Source: CAZPZZ01 sp964591245 (GTDB taxonomy: Bacteria; Acidobacteriota; Vicinamibacteria; Vicinamibacterales; UBA8438). From it: a DNA stretch of 6,400 nucleotides. The position numbers were made by a program, and so were the translations under genes. The notes beneath the pieces were generated by a model. It was not told the origin of the DNA. It made no database searches and was given only the letters and a program-made list of their open reading frames with translations. The stretch lies in assembly GCA_964591245.1 (NCBI GenBank), contig CAZPZZ010000199.1, forward strand, positions 1-6,400, written 5' to 3'. Within the stretch, counting starts at the first letter, position 1; each line of letters starts with the position of its first letter. Shown piece by piece: positions 5,473 through 6,400 of this stretch.

Positions 5473-6378
5473 CTACCGTGGTAGGTGCGACTCTAGAACC
5501 CGAACTCCCGTAAGGCGGTCCAGGCGGAGTGCGTGTGCGGCTGCGTCGAGAACGGAATCTGCCGGGAGTAGTCCGATAAGCTCGCTTCCCTGGATGGAGA
5601 CACCAAAGCGACGGGCTTCATGCGCTACTGTTTCGACTACATGGTGCAGGGCGGTCTGCTTGGGATCGACGAGATTGATCGAGACTTGGACGACGTCCGC
5701 GCGCGCGGTGGGTACACCAATGGCCTTGACTGCTGGTAATCCGCCGCTTGATGCACGTATGACGTGGGCAATCCGTCTGGCAATATCGAGATCGCCGGTG
5801 TTCAGGTTGATGTTGAAGGCGATGAGGACTCGACGGGCTCCGATTGCTGTGGCTCCGCCTGAGGGATGTGGGAGTGACGGCCCGAAGTCCGGATTCCACG
5901 CTGGCTCCCGCATTTTGTCCGGTAGGCCTTCGAATTCGCCTCGTCTGACCTGCTCGAGTCGTCGGCGTTCCGGTACGCGCGCGGCCTCCCCGTACAGGTA
6001 TATCGGAAGACCGAAGCGGCTCGCGACCTCGTGGCCTAATTCCGTCGCGAGCGTGACACAGATGGCCATGCCGGTCGTGCCCACGGGGACGAGAGGTATT
6101 ACGTCTACAGCACCGATCCGTGGGTGCACGCCAGTGTGATTCCGTAGGTCGATTCGTTCGAGTGAGCAGCCAATAAGTGCGATCAATGCGTCCTTGACGG
6201 CGTTGGGTGGACCCATCAACGTGAAGACGCTTCGGTTGTGGGTGGGGTCTGTATGGATGTCGAGAAGGTTCACGTCACTCACCGTTTGAATAGTAGCGGC
6301 GAGTTCATCGATGACCTCGCTGCGGCAGCCTTCACTGACATTTGGTACGGCTTCGACCACCGAGTGAGATGTCTTCAC
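5473..6378 (-). CDS. ftcD: Glutamate formimidoyltransferase, monofunctional (FtcD-like)
   Basis: Transfers the formimino group of N-formimino-L-glutamate to tetrahydrofolate, the last step of one histidine degradation route, feeding the one-carbon pool. The 301 residues cover the N- and C-terminal formiminotransferase subdomains only; the cyclodeaminase half of bifunctional FtcD is absent. Motifs: VEAVPNVSEG (8-17), DPTHNRSVFTLMG (44-56), the active-site region HTGVHPRIGAVDVIPLVP (81-98), LYGEAA (128-133), DFGPSLPHPSGGATAIGAR (164-182), RASSGGLPAVKAIGV (208-222), QVSINLVD (231-238), GSELIGLLP (264-272). Cys18 stands where Arg is usual (SEGR). The start is GTG at 6378 with no obvious Shine-Dalgarno; GTG at 6360 would also keep the whole domain, and the frame stays open to the right edge, so an upstream start cannot be excluded. 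The stop is TAG. Convergent with nrdR. No hut genes are visible. Confidence 0.93.
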   Translation of the reverse strand: MKTSHSVVEAVPNVSEGCRSEVIDELAATIQTVSDVNLLDIHTDPTHNRSVFTLMGPPNAVKDALIALIGCSLERIDLRNHTGVHPRIGAVDVIPLVPVGTTGMAICVTLATELGHEVASRFGLPIYLYGEAARVPERRRLEQVRRGEFEGLPDKMREPAWNPDFGPSLPHPSGGATAIGARRVLIAFNINLNTGDLDIARRIAHVIRASSGGLPAVKAIGVPTARADVVQVSINLVDPKQTALHHVVETVAHEARRFGVSIQGSELIGLLPADSVLDAAAHALRLDRLTGVRVLESHLPR

Positions 6379-6400
6379 GCCGGCGATGTTATCAGGGCAC

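Noticed and set aside
5420..5483. Short inverted repeats after nrdR (GTCT/AGAC, CCCCGGGG, CGGTA-TGAC-TACCG) as a bidirectional terminator
   Set aside because: Stems are 4-5 bp with no T-tract on either strand, so they do not support an intrinsic terminator.
5397..5513. Plus-strand frame of 38 codons (MGSSLLEQSKDPGEYG...) between nrdR and the convergent gene
   Set aside because: No Shine-Dalgarno, overlaps the end of the formimidoyltransferase gene by 41 bp on the opposite strand, and matches no family I know.
5594..6139. Long plus-strand frame of 181 codons opposite the formimidoyltransferase gene
   Set aside because: It is the antisense shadow of a gene with all family motifs intact; its own product is rich in Arg, Ser, Thr and Pro with no recognisable domain.
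1..6400. Search for an undescribed defence, mobile or biosynthetic system
   Set aside because: All long genes belong to known housekeeping families; there are no transposase, integrase, toxin-antitoxin, CRISPR or nuclease features, and no spaced repeats beyond the assembly duplicate.

Overview
The window is an ordinary housekeeping segment of a moderately GC-rich bacterial chromosome, probably taken from a draft or metagenomic assembly: it contains a 100-base run of N between two contigs. The GroEL sequence, the HrcA/CIRCE-type control of groESL, the long (Ade1-like) PurC and a tiny stand-alone Fis-type HTH protein together suggest Acidobacteriota (perhaps Vicinamibacteria-like). That placement rests on remembered sequence resemblance, not on a search.

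Layout. Positions 1-3413 hold four genes on the minus strand, read from right to left: purC (SAICAR synthase), a 69-residue Fis-like HTH protein, groES, and groEL, which runs off the left edge after 487 codons. A clear sigma70-type promoter with a perfect CIRCE operator precedes groES, so groES-groEL is a heat-shock operon of its own even though it lies downstream of purC and the HTH gene. The groES leader has a second inverted repeat directly after CIRCE. The groES-groEL spacer contains a hairpin-forming segment and the assembly gap. The gap is flanked by two identical 55-bp copies, almost certainly one sequence counted twice.

Positions 3414-3784 are a divergent intergenic region with only weak signals: one possible purC promoter and one small doubtful ORF on the minus strand. 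Positions 3785-5343 hold two plus-strand genes, a polytopic membrane protein of the YbhN/UPF0104 (LPG synthase TM) family and nrdR, the ribonucleotide-reductase repressor. Positions 5473-6378 hold a convergent minus-strand gene for a monofunctional glutamate formimidoyltransferase (histidine degradation, one-carbon supply to tetrahydrofolate).

The genes share a loose theme of nucleotide and one-carbon metabolism (purC, nrdR, formimidoyltransferase) next to protein folding, but nothing shows that they form one system. I found no mobile element, CRISPR array, tRNA, rRNA or defence system. The points worth a second look are the gap artefact, the two RNA structures in the groESL transcript, the Fis-like gene, and the small ORF in the purC upstream region.
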